Below are positions 26,746 to 39,649 of a stretch of 42,875 nucleotides of DNA, in pieces. The position numbers and the translations under genes are program-made. The notes below the pieces were generated by a model, which was not told where the DNA came from, searched no databases, and was given only the letters and a program-made list of their open reading frames with translations. Position 1 is the first letter of the stretch; each line of letters starts with the position of its first letter. The DNA is from Streptobacillus canis. GTDB taxonomy: Bacteria; Fusobacteriota; Fusobacteriia; Fusobacteriales; Leptotrichiaceae. The stretch is from NCBI RefSeq assembly GCF_009733925.1, contig NZ_WOEI01000014.1, positions 1-42,875 of the forward strand, in the 5' to 3' direction.

Positions 26746-26790
26746 AATATATACTATATTATACCATAAAAAAAAAGAATAGTATATATT
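26746..26790. promoter_or_regulatory. copA promoter (extended -10) flanked by a 12-base inverted repeat
   Basis: On the minus strand TGGTATAAT (-10 hexamer 26763-26758) is an extended -10 element with no clear -35. The arms AATATATACTAT (26746-26757) and ATAGTATATATT (26779-26790) are perfect inverted repeats 21 bases apart; one arm abuts the -10 and the other lies in the -35 region. This could be an operator for a metal regulator. It is not the CopY box TACANNTGTA, and AT-richness makes chance repeats more likely. Confidence 0.45.
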
Positions 26791-26814
26791 TCAATACATA
26801 CCATTCCTGGAAAA

Positions 26815-26841
26815 AAAGATGTGAATAAAATTCACATCTTT
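26815..26841 (-). terminator. Terminator of the malQ-to-trxA operon
   Basis: AAAGATGTGAAT and ATTCACATCTTT form a 12-base stem with a three-base loop, followed on the minus strand by a run of T residues. It lies nine bases past the trxA stop. Confidence 0.85.
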
Positions 26842-26850
26842 CGTATTATT

Positions 26851-27162
26851 TTATCCTTTTACTAAAGTTATTAATTCATCTTTAGTTTTGAACCCTAAAT
26901 CTGTAGCAACTTTTTCACCATTTTTAACAACGAATAACGTAGGAATACTTCTTACACCATATTCTCCTGCTAATTCTGGGAATTGATCTACATCTATTTT
27001 AACGATTGCAAAATCAGCTTCTTCACTTAATTCGTCTAAAACTGGTCCTAATCTTTTACAAGGTCCACACCAAGTTGCAAAGAAATCAACTAATACAACT
27101 GGTTCTTTTTCAAAAATTTCTTTTAATTGCTCTGCAGCACCTAAATGTAATACTTTACTCAT
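26851..27162 (-). CDS. trxA: Thioredoxin
   Basis: The 103-residue protein has the thioredoxin fold and active site WCGPCK with Cys32 and Cys35, plus the cis-Pro loop RSIPTLFVVKNGE. It reduces protein disulfides. AGGAGG precedes the ATG. It follows the NADH oxidase gene by 24 bases and closes the operon, which suggests an oxygen-stress role for the pair. No thioredoxin reductase is in the window. Confidence 0.96.
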   Translation of the reverse strand: MSKVLHLGAAEQLKEIFEKEPVVLVDFFATWCGPCKRLGPVLDELSEEADFAIVKIDVDQFPELAGEYGVRSIPTLFVVKNGEKVATDLGFKTKDELITLVKG

Positions 27163-27186
27163 TTTTCTTGCCTCCTATATATATAA

Positions 27187-28521
27187 CTATTTTGCTCCTA
27201 ATGCAGTCATTGTGAAATAGTTATATGGTTTATTGAAGTGTGGTAAGAAGAAGATATCTAACAATTTAAATTTATCTATTGTTACTTTTTCTTGAATTGC
27301 AAGTGAGAACACATGTAATCCAAGTGAGATATCTAATGTAGAAGCCATTTGTGCTCCTAAGATTCTTCTTGAATTTTTATCATATACTATTTTTAATGTA
27401 ACTGCATCATTTTCAGTTTTCATAAATTCAGGTTTTTGATTATCAGTAAATGTTGTTGTTTCTACTTCAAATCCACGTCTCTTAGCATTTTCTTCAGATA
27501 ATCCTGTTGAAAGCATATTTAATCCATAAATTGAAATTCCATTTGATCCTTGAACTCCAATACCTTCTAATTTAGTTCCGCATACATTATGAGCAGCAAC
27601 TATTCCACTTCTTACAGCATTAGTTGCTAATGCAATATAATTTACATCATCAATAGAGTTATCATATATAGTAGCACAATCTCCTACTGCATATACATCT
27701 TCTTGTGATGTTTTTTGTGTTTTATCAACTAAGTAAGCTCCATTTCTGAATAACTCAACTTTTCCTTTTAATAAATCTGTATTAGGTCTAAATCCTGCAC
27801 ATAATATTACCATATCAGTTGCATATTCACCTTTATCTGTTACAATTCCAGAAACTTTTCCATCTCTACCTTTAATTTCTTTTAACCATTCACCAAATGA
27901 TAATTCAATTCCATGGTTAGTTAAATTTTTATTCATTCTTGTTCTAAATTCTTTATCATAATAAGTTGATAAACAATCTTCAGAAGAATCTACTAATCTT
28001 ACTTTTTTACCTTTTCTTTCAAATGCTTCTGCTAATTCTACTCCGATATATCCTGCACCTATTACAGTAACGTGTTTAATATCAGGATTTTTTAATTTTT
28101 CAATTACTTCAGCTGCATTTTGGAATAATTTAACATATTGTACATTTTCTAACTCTTTACCAGTTATTGGTAAATCAATTGGTAAAGACCCTGTAGAAAG
28201 TATAACTTTATCATATTTTTCTGCAAACTCTTTTCCACATTTACTTCTTGCATAAACTACTTTGTTTTCAAAATCTATATTATAAACTTCAGTTTCCATA
28301 TAAACTTTTGCTCCGTTAGATTCTAATTTTTCTTTATTTGAATAGAATAATCCTTCTGAACCATCAATTTGATCTCCTATCCATAATGCCATACCACATC
28401 CTAAGAAACTTATATTGTTATTTTTATCAAATACTACTACTTCAGTACCTGGATAGTTTCCTAAAATTGTATTAATTGTTGCTGTCCCAGCATGGTTTGC
28501 ACCTACAACTACTACTTTCAT
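27187..28521 (-). CDS. nox: NADH oxidase, water-forming (CoA-disulfide reductase family)
   Basis: This FAD-dependent pyridine nucleotide-disulfide oxidoreductase has 444 residues. The FAD-binding [11 protein letters not shown] is at the N-terminus, the single redox cysteine is Cys42 in [10 protein letters not shown] as in enterococcal Nox, the NAD-binding [13 protein letters not shown] lies in the middle, and the second FAD motif is [10 protein letters not shown]. It would reduce O2 to water with NADH. CoA-disulfide reductase is the main alternative. AGGAGGAATGT precedes the ATG. Cotranscribed upstream of trxA. Confidence 0.9.
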   Translation of the reverse strand: MKVVVVGANHAGTATINTILGNYPGTEVVVFDKNNNISFLGCGMALWIGDQIDGSEGLFYSNKEKLESNGAKVYMETEVYNIDFENKVVYARSKCGKEFAEKYDKVILSTGSLPIDLPITGKELENVQYVKLFQNAAEVIEKLKNPDIKHVTVIGAGYIGVELAEAFERKGKKVRLVDSSEDCLSTYYDKEFRTRMNKNLTNHGIELSFGEWLKEIKGRDGKVSGIVTDKGEYATDMVILCAGFRPNTDLLKGKVELFRNGAYLVDKTQKTSQEDVYAVGDCATIYDNSIDDVNYIALATNAVRSGIVAAHNVCGTKLEGIGVQGSNGISIYGLNMLSTGLSEENAKRRGFEVETTTFTDNQKPEFMKTENDAVTLKIVYDKNSRRILGAQMASTLDISLGLHVFSLAIQEKVTIDKFKLLDIFFLPHFNKPYNYFTMTALGAK

Positions 28522-28556
28522 ACATTCCTCCTATAAATTCAATTATATACCTTATT

Positions 28557-29510
28557 TTACACTATTCTAGTTAAAAATTCAAGAATATCATTACTATTTG
28601 CACTAGTTGGTGATATTTTATTTTTCCACATTTTACTATATTGTGTATTAAAGAACAAGCCAAGTGTATGTCTTAGAAAATGATGAGGTTTTTCATTATT
28701 TTCTTCCATCAATTTCACATAATGAAACACACTTTCAAGTATTTGTTTATACGTTTTTTCACTTTTATTATTTAGTAAATTAATTTCATTTGCCAACATA
28801 GGATTATCATAAAAAGCTCTTCCTATCATTACTGAATCAACAAAATTGTGATGTAATTTTATATTTTCAATAGTTTTTATCCCACCATTTATTTCTATAT
28901 CTAAATTTGGTCTATCTTTTTTTAACCTATATACCATCTCATAGTCTAATGGGGGTATAGTTCTATTCTCTTTTGGACTTAATCCTTTAAGTATTGCAAT
29001 TCTTGCATGAACAATATATTTTTCGACATTAGTTGTATCAATAAAATTTATTAATTCTTCATATGATATAATTTTTCTATCATTTTCTAATATACCTTTT
29101 CCATCTATACCTATTCTATTTTTTATAGTCACTTTTTTCCCGGAATATTCTTTTACTGCTGCTGCAATATCTCTTACAAGTTCAGGTTCACTCATTAAAT
29201 ATGCTCCCATATTATGTCCTGAAACCCTATCCGATGGACAACCAACATTTAAATTAACTGCATTGTAATCCGTAAATTTTATTATTTTTGCAGCTTCAAT
29301 ACTTTCTTTTAAATTTGAAGTAGCTATTTGTAATACTACTGGATTTTCAATTTTTGTTTTTCTTAAAATTTTATCTCTATCACCATTTAATATTGCTTGT
29401 GTAGTTATCATTTCTGTATATAGTTCTATATCTTCATTTATCATTCTTATAAAATTTCTAAAATGGATATCTGTCCTATCTACCATAGGAGCTAAAGCTA
29501 CTTTATACAT
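28557..29510 (-). CDS. dusA: tRNA-dihydrouridine synthase, DusA type
   Basis: Dus enzymes reduce uridines in the tRNA D-loop using FMN and NADPH. The opening VALAPMVDRTDIHFRNF is typical of DusA, and the catalytic cysteine lies in NLNVGCPSDRVSGHNMGAYLM. The FMN-phosphate site is near INGGIKT and VMIGRAFYDNP. Length is 317 residues. It follows ydcZ by six bases and precedes nox in the same operon. Confidence 0.92.
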   Translation of the reverse strand: MYKVALAPMVDRTDIHFRNFIRMINEDIELYTEMITTQAILNGDRDKILRKTKIENPVVLQIATSNLKESIEAAKIIKFTDYNAVNLNVGCPSDRVSGHNMGAYLMSEPELVRDIAAAVKEYSGKKVTIKNRIGIDGKGILENDRKIISYEELINFIDTTNVEKYIVHARIAILKGLSPKENRTIPPLDYEMVYRLKKDRPNLDIEINGGIKTIENIKLHHNFVDSVMIGRAFYDNPMLANEINLLNNKSEKTYKQILESVFHYVKLMEENNEKPHHFLRHTLGLFFNTQYSKMWKNKISPTSANSNDILEFLTRIV

Positions 29511-29516
29511 ATTTAC

Positions 29517-29969
29517 CTACTTTCTATTTATTAAAAATATACCTAAAGCCATTAAAGCAACACCTATCATTCTTTCTATTGAAAAACTTTTAACTGCATA
29601 ACCAAATAACCCAAAATGATCAATTATCATAGCCATAATCAATTGTGAAAACATCAATAAAATTGTTGCTAGTCCTACACCTAATGCTGGTATTACAGTT
29701 ATTACAGATAGTACATAAATTGCTCCTGTAATCGCACCTAAATATTTCCACCAAGCTGTAGATGTAAATTGTGTAATAGAAGGTGCTTTTTGACCTGTTA
29801 AAATAATAAATAATAAAATTAATACTGTCCCAATTGCAAAAGATGTAAAAGCTGACCAGTAATCACTTCCTAAAGACTTACCTAATTCAACATTTATTGG
29901 ACCTTGTAATGTTACAACAAATCCAGCAAATATTGCTAATAATATGTATAATACTATATTTTTTTCCAT
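29517..29969 (-). CDS. DMT-superfamily membrane protein, YdcZ (DUF606) family
   Basis: The 150-residue protein has about five hydrophobic segments and the YdcZ/DUF606 opening AGFVVTLQGPINVELGKSLGS. Members resemble half-size drug/metabolite transporters and may work as dimers; the substrate is unknown. AAAGGAG inside the rarA tail, eight bases before the ATG, fixes the start, which lies directly after the rarA stop. Confidence 0.85.
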   Translation of the reverse strand: MEKNIVLYILLAIFAGFVVTLQGPINVELGKSLGSDYWSAFTSFAIGTVLILLFIILTGQKAPSITQFTSTAWWKYLGAITGAIYVLSVITVIPALGVGLATILLMFSQLIMAMIIDHFGLFGYAVKSFSIERMIGVALMALGIFLINRK

Positions 29970-31157
29970 TTATTTTTCTCCTTTAATTTTTAACCATACC
30001 TCTTCCATGTTTTTTTCAAATTTATTATTACCTGGAATATAGTAAACTTTCTTTTTATTCATATATTGTTGTTTTACATAATTATTTTCATAATCATGCG
30101 GGTACAAGTATTTATTTGCACCTACTTTCGTTAAATGTATTGGAACACTCTGTGCTCCATTTTCTTCTATATCAGCAATAGCATTATTTACTGCCGTATA
30201 TGCACTATTGCTCTTTGGAGAAAGTGCTAAATATATTGCACACTCTGATAAAAGTATTCTTGCTTCAGGCATCCCAATTTCTTTTACACCATTCATACAA
30301 GAAGTTGCAACATTTATTGCTTGTATATTTGCTAGTCCAATATCTTCACTAGCTGAAATAACTAATCTACGCGCAACATACATAGGATCTTCTCCTCCAA
30401 CTAAAAGTTTACTCATCCAATATACTGCAGCATCTGGATCAGAACCTCTAATTGATTTTATCATTGCTGAAATTGCATCATATCTATCAACAAATACCTT
30501 AATATTTAAAACTTCCATTACTTCTTCAACACTGCTATTTAATAAAGAAGCATTATTTAAAGTTTCTAAAAAATTTATTGCAGTTCTGGCATCTCCATCT
30601 GAAATCATAGAAATATATCTTAAAATTTCAGAATTATAAATTATCTCTTCTTCTTTACTTACTTTTTCTAATATTTTAAAAATATCCTCATCATTTATTT
30701 TTTTAAATTCAAATAATAAAACTCTAGATAATAATGCTCTATTAAGAGAATAATATGGATTTTCAGTTGTAGCACCAATTAAAATAATGTTCCCATTTTC
30801 TAAATCTTCTAATAGTGAATCTTGTTGTAATTTATTAAATCTATGTATTTCATCAAAAAACAATAGTGTCTTATTGACACTATTCTTTGCTTTTTCAGAT
30901 ATTTCTCTAATATCACTTTTAGATGCTTTAATCGCATTTAAATATTCATACTCATAACCAAGTTTACTTGCAATTATTTTAGCTAACGTTGTTTTTCCTG
31001 TACCACTTGGCCCATAGAAAATCGAGCTTATGATTTTATTATTCTCAAGCATTTTAAAAATAATTTTCACAACATTATCTTGTCCATAAAAATCTTTTAA
31101 ATTTTTTGGTCTATATTTATATGCTAATGGTGTTTTATCATAATTAAATAAATTCAT
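29970..31157 (-). CDS. rarA: Replication-associated recombination protein A
   Basis: RarA (MgsA) is an AAA+ ATPase related to clamp loaders that acts at stalled forks. Walker A is YGPSGTGKTTLAK, Walker B is LFFDEIHRFNKLQQD, and sensor 1 is IILIGATTENPYYSLNRALLSR. The C-terminal MgsA domain has GGEDPMYVARRLVISASEDIGLAN. It has 395 residues. AAAGGAG precedes the ATG. It follows malQ by 17 bases. Confidence 0.94.
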   Translation of the reverse strand: MNLFNYDKTPLAYKYRPKNLKDFYGQDNVVKIIFKMLENNKIISSIFYGPSGTGKTTLAKIIASKLGYEYEYLNAIKASKSDIREISEKAKNSVNKTLLFFDEIHRFNKLQQDSLLEDLENGNIILIGATTENPYYSLNRALLSRVLLFEFKKINDEDIFKILEKVSKEEEIIYNSEILRYISMISDGDARTAINFLETLNNASLLNSSVEEVMEVLNIKVFVDRYDAISAMIKSIRGSDPDAAVYWMSKLLVGGEDPMYVARRLVISASEDIGLANIQAINVATSCMNGVKEIGMPEARILLSECAIYLALSPKSNSAYTAVNNAIADIEENGAQSVPIHLTKVGANKYLYPHDYENNYVKQQYMNKKKVYYIPGNNKFEKNMEEVWLKIKGEK

Positions 31158-31174
31158 AAGCTCTCCTTTCTTTT

Positions 31175-32641
31175 TTATCTTCCGTAAATTTCAGTTAAAT
31201 GTGCAATAGTTACTGCTAAATCATCATTTAGTTCCCAACCACTTAATCTCCATTGCCAGTTTCCACTTGCAAGCCCTGGAGTGTTAATACGTGCAAATTC
31301 TCCTAAGTTTAAGTAATCTTGCATTGGAATGATTGCTGTATCTGCTACTGATCTTAATGCTAGTCTTATCATAGAATAAACTATATATGAATCATCACTT
31401 ACATTTAAATAATCTCTTACTTCGCCTTTTTCTTCATCTGAAAGTTTAAAGTACCATGAATTTGTTGTATCATTATCATGAGTTCCTGTATACACAACAG
31501 TATTTGTTTCATAATTATGAGGTAAGTATTCATTTTCAGGATCTTGATCAAATGCAAACTGTAAAATTTTCATACCAGGGAATCCAGCACTTTCTTTTAA
31601 TTCTACAACTTCATCTGTTAATATTCCTAAATCTTCTGCAATAATGTTTATTTCACCTAAAGCATCTTTAATTGCTTTAAATAGGTCAATTCCTGGTCCT
31701 TTTTCCCATTTACCATTTATAGCTGTTGTTTCACCATAATTAATTGCCCAGTATGATTCAAAACCTCTAAAATGATCAATTCTAATAATATCATAAAGGG
31801 ATAAGTTAGCTTTAACTCTATCTATCCACCATTTATATCCTGTTTCTTTTAACTTAGCCCAATCAAATAATGGATTTCCCCATAATTGTCCTGTAGCTGA
31901 GAAATAGTCAGGCGGAACTCCTGCTACTTTAACAGGGTTTCTATCTTTATCGAATAAGAATATTTCTGGATTTGACCATGCATCAGCAGAATCCATAGAT
32001 ACGAATATAGGTATATCTCCTATAATTTCTACACCTTTTTGATTTGCGTAAGCTTTTACACTATTCCATTGTTTAAAGAACATAAATTGTAAGAATTTTT
32101 GATAATTTATTTCATCAACTAACTTATTTTTATATTCATTCAATGCTTCTACTTCTCTATTTTTTAATTCAGATGGCCAGTTAGACCAAGCTTCACCATT
32201 AAAATGTGTTTTTAAAGCCGCAAATAAAGAATAATTATCTAACCAATAATCATTATCATTGTTAAATTGAACAAAATCATTATTTTCTACATTGAATCTT
32301 GAAAATGCATTTTTTAATAAAGGTAATTTATTTGTATAAATCATTCCATAATCTATGCTCTCTTTATTATCTCCAAAATTAACTTCAAGAACACTAGCAT
32401 CTAAATATCCTTCATTTACTAATGTTTCTAAATCAATTAAATATGGGTTTCCCGCAAATGCTGAAAAACATTGGTAAGGTGAATCACCATAACCTGTAGG
32501 TCCTAATGGAAAGATTTGCCATAATTTTTGTTTTGATTTACTTAAGAAATCTATAAATCTATAAGCTTCATTTCCTAATGTACCTATACCTTCTTTACTA
32601 GGTAAAGATGTAGGATGAAGTAAAATTCCTGCTTTTCTCAT
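31175..32641 (-). CDS. malQ: 4-alpha-glucanotransferase (amylomaltase)
   Basis: MalQ (GH77) transfers alpha-1,4-glucan segments, remodelling maltodextrins for phosphorylase. The N-terminal GILLHPTSLPSKEGIGTLG, the nucleophile region IRIDHFRGFESYWAI, the acid/base IIAEDLGILTDEV and the GTHDNDTTNSW motif are all intact in 488 residues. AAGGAG precedes the ATG. It has its own promoter and starts a six-gene transcript ending with trxA. Functionally it belongs with glgP. Confidence 0.95.
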   Translation of the reverse strand: MRKAGILLHPTSLPSKEGIGTLGNEAYRFIDFLSKSKQKLWQIFPLGPTGYGDSPYQCFSAFAGNPYLIDLETLVNEGYLDASVLEVNFGDNKESIDYGMIYTNKLPLLKNAFSRFNVENNDFVQFNNDNDYWLDNYSLFAALKTHFNGEAWSNWPSELKNREVEALNEYKNKLVDEINYQKFLQFMFFKQWNSVKAYANQKGVEIIGDIPIFVSMDSADAWSNPEIFLFDKDRNPVKVAGVPPDYFSATGQLWGNPLFDWAKLKETGYKWWIDRVKANLSLYDIIRIDHFRGFESYWAINYGETTAINGKWEKGPGIDLFKAIKDALGEINIIAEDLGILTDEVVELKESAGFPGMKILQFAFDQDPENEYLPHNYETNTVVYTGTHDNDTTNSWYFKLSDEEKGEVRDYLNVSDDSYIVYSMIRLALRSVADTAIIPMQDYLNLGEFARINTPGLASGNWQWRLSGWELNDDLAVTIAHLTEIYGR

Positions 32642-32674
32642 AATATTTATCTCCTTATTATATTTTTTAGTTTT

Positions 32675-32702
32675 ATTATATCATATTATTCATTGATATC
32701 AA
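32675..32702 (-). promoter_or_regulatory. Promoter of the malQ-rarA-ydcZ-dusA-nox-trxA operon
   Basis: TTGATA (32702-32697) and a perfect TATAAT (32680-32675) are 16 bases apart on the minus strand. The -35 lies within the last codons of rmuC, and no terminator separates the two operons. Confidence 0.7.
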
Positions 32703-33762
32703 CTAAATTTTTAACTTTTTCAAATTCCTTTGATATCTTATCACTTGTAATACTTAAATCATTAAAATCTTTTTCTAATTTATTGAAATCTCTTAATAGA
32801 TTTTGCCATCTATCATTATATCTAATAAACTCTTTAGAAAATCTATCAAGTTGTGATAATATTTCTTTAGCATTTTCATTTTTCTTGTATTCTATTGCAG
32901 AAAATTGCATTGTCGTAATATATATCATTAAATTAGTTTGTGATGCTATCCATACTTTCTTTGAATATGCATATTCAAGTATCTCTGGAAAGTTTGAATA
33001 AATTTCAAGATAAATTGATTCACTCGGTAAAAACATTATTGCTTGATTAATAGTTTCTCCAGGAATAATATATCTACTTGAAATGTCATCTATATGTTTT
33101 TTTAAATCTTTTATAAATTCTTTTCTATATTCTAAACTATTATTTTCTATATATAGAATATAGTTTTCTAATGGAAATTTTGAATCTATTGCTACCTTAT
33201 TTAATTTAGTATTTAAAAATACTACAGCATCTGCCATTCTTCCATTTGAAAATTTATATTGTCTTTCATATAAGTTGTTATCTCCGTATACATATTCTAA
33301 AACTTGTTCTAGTCTTGCTTCACCAAAACTACCTCTAGATTTTTTGTCCGATAATATTTTTTGAAGAGATACAACTTCTGTTGAAAGCTTTTCAATATTT
33401 TTTTGCGCTTCATCAATTTTAACTAATCTTTGTATAACTGTATTTACAGCTTCATTAGATAATTTGAATCCATCTTTTAATTTATTTTCTACTTTATCTC
33501 CTAAGTTTAATACATCTTTAGTTATATTCTCTTTAATATTTAATTTAAAATCATTTATTTCACTAGTAATATTGGTTTTACCTTCAAAAATTAATTTTGA
33601 AATATCTTCTTTTGATTTTTCATTTTTCTCCATTAATTTTTCAAGTATCTCAAACTTCATATCTTTAAACTCATCTTTATCTTTATTTGACTTAAGAAGA
33701 TAAATTAAATATATCAACTGAAACACCAAAATTACAAGCAAAAATAGTATAACGTATATCAT
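32686..33762 (-). CDS. rmuC: DNA recombination protein RmuC
   Basis: RmuC limits recombination at inverted repeats; the core domain is nuclease-like. An N-terminal transmembrane segment (about 1-23) is followed by a long coiled coil to about residue 135 and then by the RmuC core with RGSFGEARLEQVLEYV, VAIDSKFPLENY and AIMFLPSESIY. Length is 358 residues. It is the last gene of the relA-tgt-thiI-yihY-rmuC run, starting nine bases after yihY. Confidence 0.92.
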   Translation of the reverse strand: MIYVILFLLVILVFQLIYLIYLLKSNKDKDEFKDMKFEILEKLMEKNEKSKEDISKLIFEGKTNITSEINDFKLNIKENITKDVLNLGDKVENKLKDGFKLSNEAVNTVIQRLVKIDEAQKNIEKLSTEVVSLQKILSDKKSRGSFGEARLEQVLEYVYGDNNLYERQYKFSNGRMADAVVFLNTKLNKVAIDSKFPLENYILYIENNSLEYRKEFIKDLKKHIDDISSRYIIPGETINQAIMFLPSESIYLEIYSNFPEILEYAYSKKVWIASQTNLMIYITTMQFSAIEYKKNENAKEILSQLDRFSKEFIRYNDRWQNLLRDFNKLEKDFNDLSITSDKISKEFEKVKNLVDINE

Positions 33763-33770
33763 CTCATCAC

Positions 33771-34994
33771 CTATTTTTCACTTATCAATTTATTATTTTT
33801 ATATTTTAGTTCATTAACAATTTCTTCAAATTCAATTTTTCTTTCATTTGGCATATTAATCAATAAATTATTTTCTTCATCATTTTCATTTTCTACTATA
33901 CTATTAAACATTTCATAGCTTAATTTATTAGGATTTATATTAATTTGATAATACTCTAATTCCTTATTTTCATCTAGAATTTCATTTATTAATTCATAAT
34001 CTTGTAATAAAGAAATAGATTTAATCAATACTTTTTCAGATATACCTGTATATGCTGTTAATTCTTTCATATTCATAGGTCTCTTTAATTCATTAAATCT
34101 TAAAGAAAGAATATGTAAAATATATGCTCCTACTTTTTTCTTCATAGATAGTGACATTTCGAATTTCTCTTCAACTAATTCATTTGAAGTTTGTATCGTA
34201 TACGTAATTTGAGCACCAATTAATATTATGGTCCATGCATATTTCATCCATATTAAAAATATTGGAATAAAAGCTAATGACCCATAAATTAAGTTATATC
34301 TACTAATTGAAAATTGTAAATAAATATATATAAGATATAGAATATATAATCCTAAATCTGTAATTGCTGCTCCTATTATTGCAGGAACAACTCTAACTCT
34401 TTTATTAGGTATAACCATAAATAATCCAGTTATAAACAATATTCTAATAACCATATTAAATATTCTTAAAATATATTTTGTAAGTGTTGAAATATCAGTA
34501 AATGACTTAACAAATTCAACTAATATTGAACTACTTGCAAGAATTAATAATATAAATATTGGTGTAATAAATACTAAAGCAATATAACTTATAACTTTTG
34601 CAGTAAAAGTTCTCCCCTTTCTTACATCCCATATATTATTAAAAGTATTCTCAAGTAAATCAAACATACTAATAACTGAGAAAATTAATATTGCTATCCC
34701 TAAACCTGTTAATATACCACCTTTAGCATTATCAATTAATTTATTCGTTGTTTCCAAAACATAAGTTAACACTTTTTCATTTTGTGGTATAAGATTTTGT
34801 ACTTGTATTACTAATTTTTCATCTAATCCAAAGCCTTTAGCTACCCCTAAAATTATTGCAAAAAAAGGAAATATTGTTAATATCATCATATATGTTAAAT
34901 TTGAAGCAAGTAATGATAAATCTTTTGAAAAATATCTCTTAAGATATATCTTTACCATATTTATTATCTTTTCAACATTGTATTTTTTTAACAT
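33771..34994 (-). CDS. YihY/BrkB family inner membrane protein
   Basis: The 407-residue protein has six hydrophobic segments and YihY-family motifs: DLSLLASNLTYMMILTIFPF near residue 25, FDLLENTFNNIWDVRKGRTF, and FIPIFLIWMKYAWTIILIGAQI. A cytoplasmic C-terminal ~130 residues contains a winged-helix-like stretch (MNMKELTAYTGISEKVLIKSISLL) that shorter homologues lack. Despite the old RNase BN name, members are not nucleases. The molecular function is unknown. Its ATG overlaps the thiI stop in a TAATG junction. Confidence 0.88.
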   Translation of the reverse strand: MLKKYNVEKIINMVKIYLKRYFSKDLSLLASNLTYMMILTIFPFFAIILGVAKGFGLDEKLVIQVQNLIPQNEKVLTYVLETTNKLIDNAKGGILTGLGIAILIFSVISMFDLLENTFNNIWDVRKGRTFTAKVISYIALVFITPIFILLILASSSILVEFVKSFTDISTLTKYILRIFNMVIRILFITGLFMVIPNKRVRVVPAIIGAAITDLGLYILYLIYIYLQFSISRYNLIYGSLAFIPIFLIWMKYAWTIILIGAQITYTIQTSNELVEEKFEMSLSMKKKVGAYILHILSLRFNELKRPMNMKELTAYTGISEKVLIKSISLLQDYELINEILDENKELEYYQININPNKLSYEMFNSIVENENDEENNLLINMPNERKIEFEEIVNELKYKNNKLISEK

Positions 34995-36177
34995 TACTTA
35001 ACAAGCACCATTTTCTTATTATTAAATATTTCATTTAATAATTCATCATAATTCTCAATTTTTGCTTCTTCAATTAATATTTTCTCAAGTTTTGGACTAG
35101 TATTTGGATGTTTAGGCGCAAACATTGCACAAGAATCATCATGTGGTTCAATTGATTTTTCATAAGTACCAATTTCTTTTGCTTTTTCAATTATTTCAAT
35201 TTTATCTATACTTATTAATGGTCTAAATACTACAGTATCAGTAACTGAAGCTGAAGTACAATTTAATCCTTCTAATGTCTGAGATGCAACTTGCCCTAAA
35301 CTTTCACCAGTAACAAGAGCTCTCAGATTATTTTTCTTTGCCAACATTTCAGCAAGTCTCATCATTGCACGTCTAGTTAAAATTGTTGCATATTCTTTAT
35401 TTGTCTTTTCATTAATTGCTTGTTGAATTGGTAATATATTCATTGAATAGAATTTTGATTTACCATTATATTCACTTAAAATCTTTACTAATTCTTCAAT
35501 TTTTATTAGTGCTTTTTCAGAAGTAAATGGGAATGAATGAAAAGTAACAAATTCTAATTTCAATCCTCTCTTAGCCATTAAAAATGAAGCAACTGGTGAA
35601 TCTATCCCACCAGAAATTAATGATAATCCATTACCCGCAGATCCTAGAGGTAGTCCACCATAAGTATTTATTTTTTCTGTATAAATATATGTATTTTCTC
35701 TAATATCAAGTGAAATTAATACATCAGGATTTTTCATAGAAACTTTTATAAATTCAGTATTAATTAATATATGTGCTCCTAATTCTTTTGCAAAATCCAT
35801 AGAATTTTTTTCGAATTTCTTATTACCTCTATTAACTTCAACCTTAAAAGTTCTAGCCCCATCATTATATAATTCAGAAGCAATTTCTAATATCTTTTCT
35901 TTTATGTCTTTTTCATCTGTATTTACTCTTATAGAAAAATTCATATTATTTATTCCAAAAACCTTTTTTAATTCTGAAATTAATTCTTTTTTATTTTCAT
36001 CATTAGTATAAACATAAAGTTTAGATAAATCATTCACTAATTTTGCATCAAAAGCAACTAATTTATTATTTATTCTTTGTTTTATATTACCTTCAAAAAT
36101 CCCTCTATTCTTACCTTTTAATGCTAATTCTCCATAACCAAGTCCTATAGCATTTACTTTCTCTAATTTGATATTCA

Positions 36178-36178
<1 letters not shown>
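34994..36178 (-). CDS. thiI: tRNA 4-thiouridine synthase ThiI
   Basis: ThiI adenylates U8 of tRNA for sulfur insertion and can serve thiazole synthesis. An N-terminal ferredoxin-like plus THUMP region (to about residue 165) precedes the PP-loop ATPase motif LISGGIDSPVASFLM. The C-terminus ends near DSCAMFAPKHPNTSP at 394 residues, so the rhodanese domain of E. coli ThiI is absent, as in Bacillus-type ThiI, which relies on a partner cysteine desulfurase. None is in the window. It overlaps tgt upstream and yihY downstream by TAATG junctions. Confidence 0.94.
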
Positions 36179-39545
<3,367 letters not shown>

Positions 39546-39579
39546 AAATATCTCCCTTAAGTCAGTATTCTAACACTAA

Positions 39580-39608
39580 ATTTTACCATTTTTTTTTGAT
39601 TTATGCAA
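39580..39608 (-). promoter_or_regulatory. Promoter of the relA-tgt-thiI-yihY-rmuC operon
   Basis: TTGCAT (39608-39603) and TAAAAT (39585-39580) are 17 bases apart on the minus strand. Confidence 0.55.
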
Positions 39609-39623
39609 ATTTATTATCCAAAA

Positions 39624-39649
39624 AAAAATACTGAAAATTCAGTATTTTT
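39624..39649 (-). terminator. Terminator of the mtnN-to-glycosyltransferase operon
   Basis: AAAAATACTGAA and TTCAGTATTTTT form a 12-base stem with a two-base loop that overlaps the glycosyltransferase stop codon and runs into T residues on the minus strand. Confidence 0.8.

Noticed and set aside
26746..26790. A CopY-type operator before copA.
   Set aside because: The CopY core TACANNTGTA is not present in the inverted repeat or nearby.
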